Shown here one piece after another: positions 63,261 to 64,000 of a stretch of DNA of 64,000 bases. The notes beneath the pieces were generated by a model, which worked only from the letters and a program-made list of their open reading frames with translations, had not been told where the DNA came from and ran no database searches. This DNA comes from Vibrio rotiferianus CAIM 577 = LMG 21460 (GTDB lineage: Bacteria; Pseudomonadota; Gammaproteobacteria; Enterobacterales; Vibrionaceae): the NCBI RefSeq assembly GCF_002741985.1, contig NZ_APHW01000103.1, positions 124,001 to 188,000 of the forward strand, written 5' to 3'. Position numbers and translations under genes: made by a program. Position 1 is the stretch's first letter. Every line of letters starts with the position of its first letter.

Positions 63261-64000
63261 TTACTTCATTAAAGCGTCGGTGATTTGGAATCCGTAAATC
63301 AGAATCAGACCGATGATGCCTGTTACTACTAGGTAGTAGAACGTTGGGATAACCGTCTTACGCAGCGTTGCACCTTCGCGTCCTAATAGGCCAACCGTTG
63401 CGGATGCAGCTACCACGTTGTGGATAGCAATCATGTTGCCCGCAGCAGCCCCCACCGCTTGCAATGCAACAACAACGGCACTTGAGATGGTGAGTGTCTG
63501 TGCCACTTCGAACTGGAATTGGCTGAACATCATGTTTGACACAGTATTAGAGCCAGCGATGAATGCACCAAGGGCACCAACAGTCGCACTCAACGCCGGG
63601 AATGCTGTGCCAACGAGTTCTGCCGCGAAGTTAGCCGTCGTTACAGGCATACTTGCTAGCTCGGCGCCGTTGACACCTGAGTTAATAAAGATACGAACCA
63701 TAGGGATGGTGAACACAAGAACGAAACCTGCGCCGATTAGTGTCTTGCTTGATTCGCCAAACGCTTTGCCAAGTGACTTAGCGCCGCCACCTTGCAGCAG
63801 AACAGCAAGTAACGCAACGAAGACTAAGATGCCACCCGGAAGGTAAAGAGGTTGAATCGCTGTGCTGATACCAGTTTCGCCAAGAATATTACCAAACGAT
63901 AGGCTTACACTCTTAAGCTGACCTTTAAACTCTGGGCTTACGCGACTTGCCACTAGGATAACCGCTAGCATCACGTATGGTGCCCAAGCCTTGGTAAGGC
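63261..64000 (-). CDS. lldP: L-lactate permease (C-terminal part)
   Basis: The C-terminal 246 residues of LldP, a multi-helix L-lactate/proton symporter; the N-terminal part is beyond the window end. The frame is open to 64000 (LTKAWAPYV...). Signatures: PLYLPGGILVFVALLAVLLQ, GAFIAGSNTVSNMMFSQFQF, VGAAAGNMIAIHNVVAASAT, and the C-terminal IGLILIYGFQI. It precedes lldD. Confidence 0.94.
   Translation of the reverse strand, partial: LTKAWAPYVMLAVILVASRVSPEFKGQLKSVSLSFGNILGETGISTAIQPLYLPGGILVFVALLAVLLQGGGAKSLGKAFGESSKTLIGAGFVLVFTIPMVRIFINSGVNGAELASMPVTTANFAAELVGTAFPALSATVGALGAFIAGSNTVSNMMFSQFQFEVAQTLTISSAVVVALQAVGAAAGNMIAIHNVVAASATVGLLGREGATLRKTVIPTFYYLVVTGIIGLILIYGFQITDALMK

Noticed and set aside
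63092..63283. Small frame in the lldD-lldP gap
   Set aside because: It overlaps the end of lldP, has low-complexity composition and no ribosome site.
1..64000. tRNA, rRNA, CRISPR, integrase or complete IS
   Set aside because: No cloverleaf, regular direct-repeat array or transposase/integrase frame was seen.

Overview
The window is from a Vibrio of the Harveyi clade (V. parahaemolyticus / alginolyticus / harveyi / campbellii group), most likely chromosome 2. The reasons are a complete-looking lateral flagellar gene set with its own flagellin, sigma-28 factor and proton-type stator (laf genes), a kbl-tdh threonine catabolism pair, an lldP-lldD pair, a GlyGly-CTERM serine protease, and a roughly 280-bp Vibrio-type palindromic interspersed repeat. 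The assignment rests on recognising protein families, not on a database search.

Layout. (1) 1-4487: end of the lateral flagellar rod/hook operon (flgI partial, flgJ, flgK, flgL, lafW-like). (2) 4733-15684: about 11 kb of non-flagellar genes: a DUF2339 membrane protein, a Na+/H+ antiporter with a Rossmann domain, type 2 IPP isomerase, and small lipoproteins and hypotheticals, mostly single genes with their own hairpin terminators. (3) 15802-30489, minus strand: lafU, lafT, lafS, lafF, lafE, lafD, lafC, lafB, lafA, then an operon reading fliM-N-P-Q-R-flhB-flhA plus a degenerate EAL protein. (4) 30896-38914, plus strand: motY-like, lafK, fliE-F-G-H-I-J, divergent from fliM. (5) 38946-49854: a membrane GGDEF/EAL protein, a secreted protease, a split LysR gene next to an EamA transporter, SRPBCC, a PHP phosphatase, cytochrome b562, a deletion scar of a LysR/alkylsulfatase pair, DUF2946, VOC and LysR genes. 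(6) 50142-53826: two spondin-domain proteins followed by an OmpR-type response regulator and a frameshifted histidine kinase. (7) 54120-56548: kbl and tdh. (8) 56889-57816: orphan hcp of type VI secretion with a good sigma-54 promoter, plus a small membrane protein. (9) 58038-64000: alpha carbonic anhydrase, MscS-type channel, XRE regulator, a GT9 glycosyltransferase broken by an amber codon, lldD and the C-terminal part of lldP.

How it works together. Regions 1, 3 and 4 encode most of a second, surface-induced flagellar system: LafK (sigma-54 activator) for early genes, LafS (sigma-28) for late genes, a LafT/LafU stator with a MotY-like partner, and a full export apparatus. Two c-di-GMP-related proteins sit within or beside it: a catalytically degenerate EAL protein coupled to flhA, and a GGDEF/EAL membrane protein just after fliJ.

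The most unusual feature is that the long G/C runs I found inside genes (6-8 bases in lafE, fliR, the GGDEF/EAL gene and a LysR gene) all coincide with a reading-frame break or an abnormal C-terminus. This could be homopolymer error in the assembly or slipped-strand phase variation; raw reads would decide. No tRNA, rRNA, CRISPR array, integrase or complete insertion sequence was seen.
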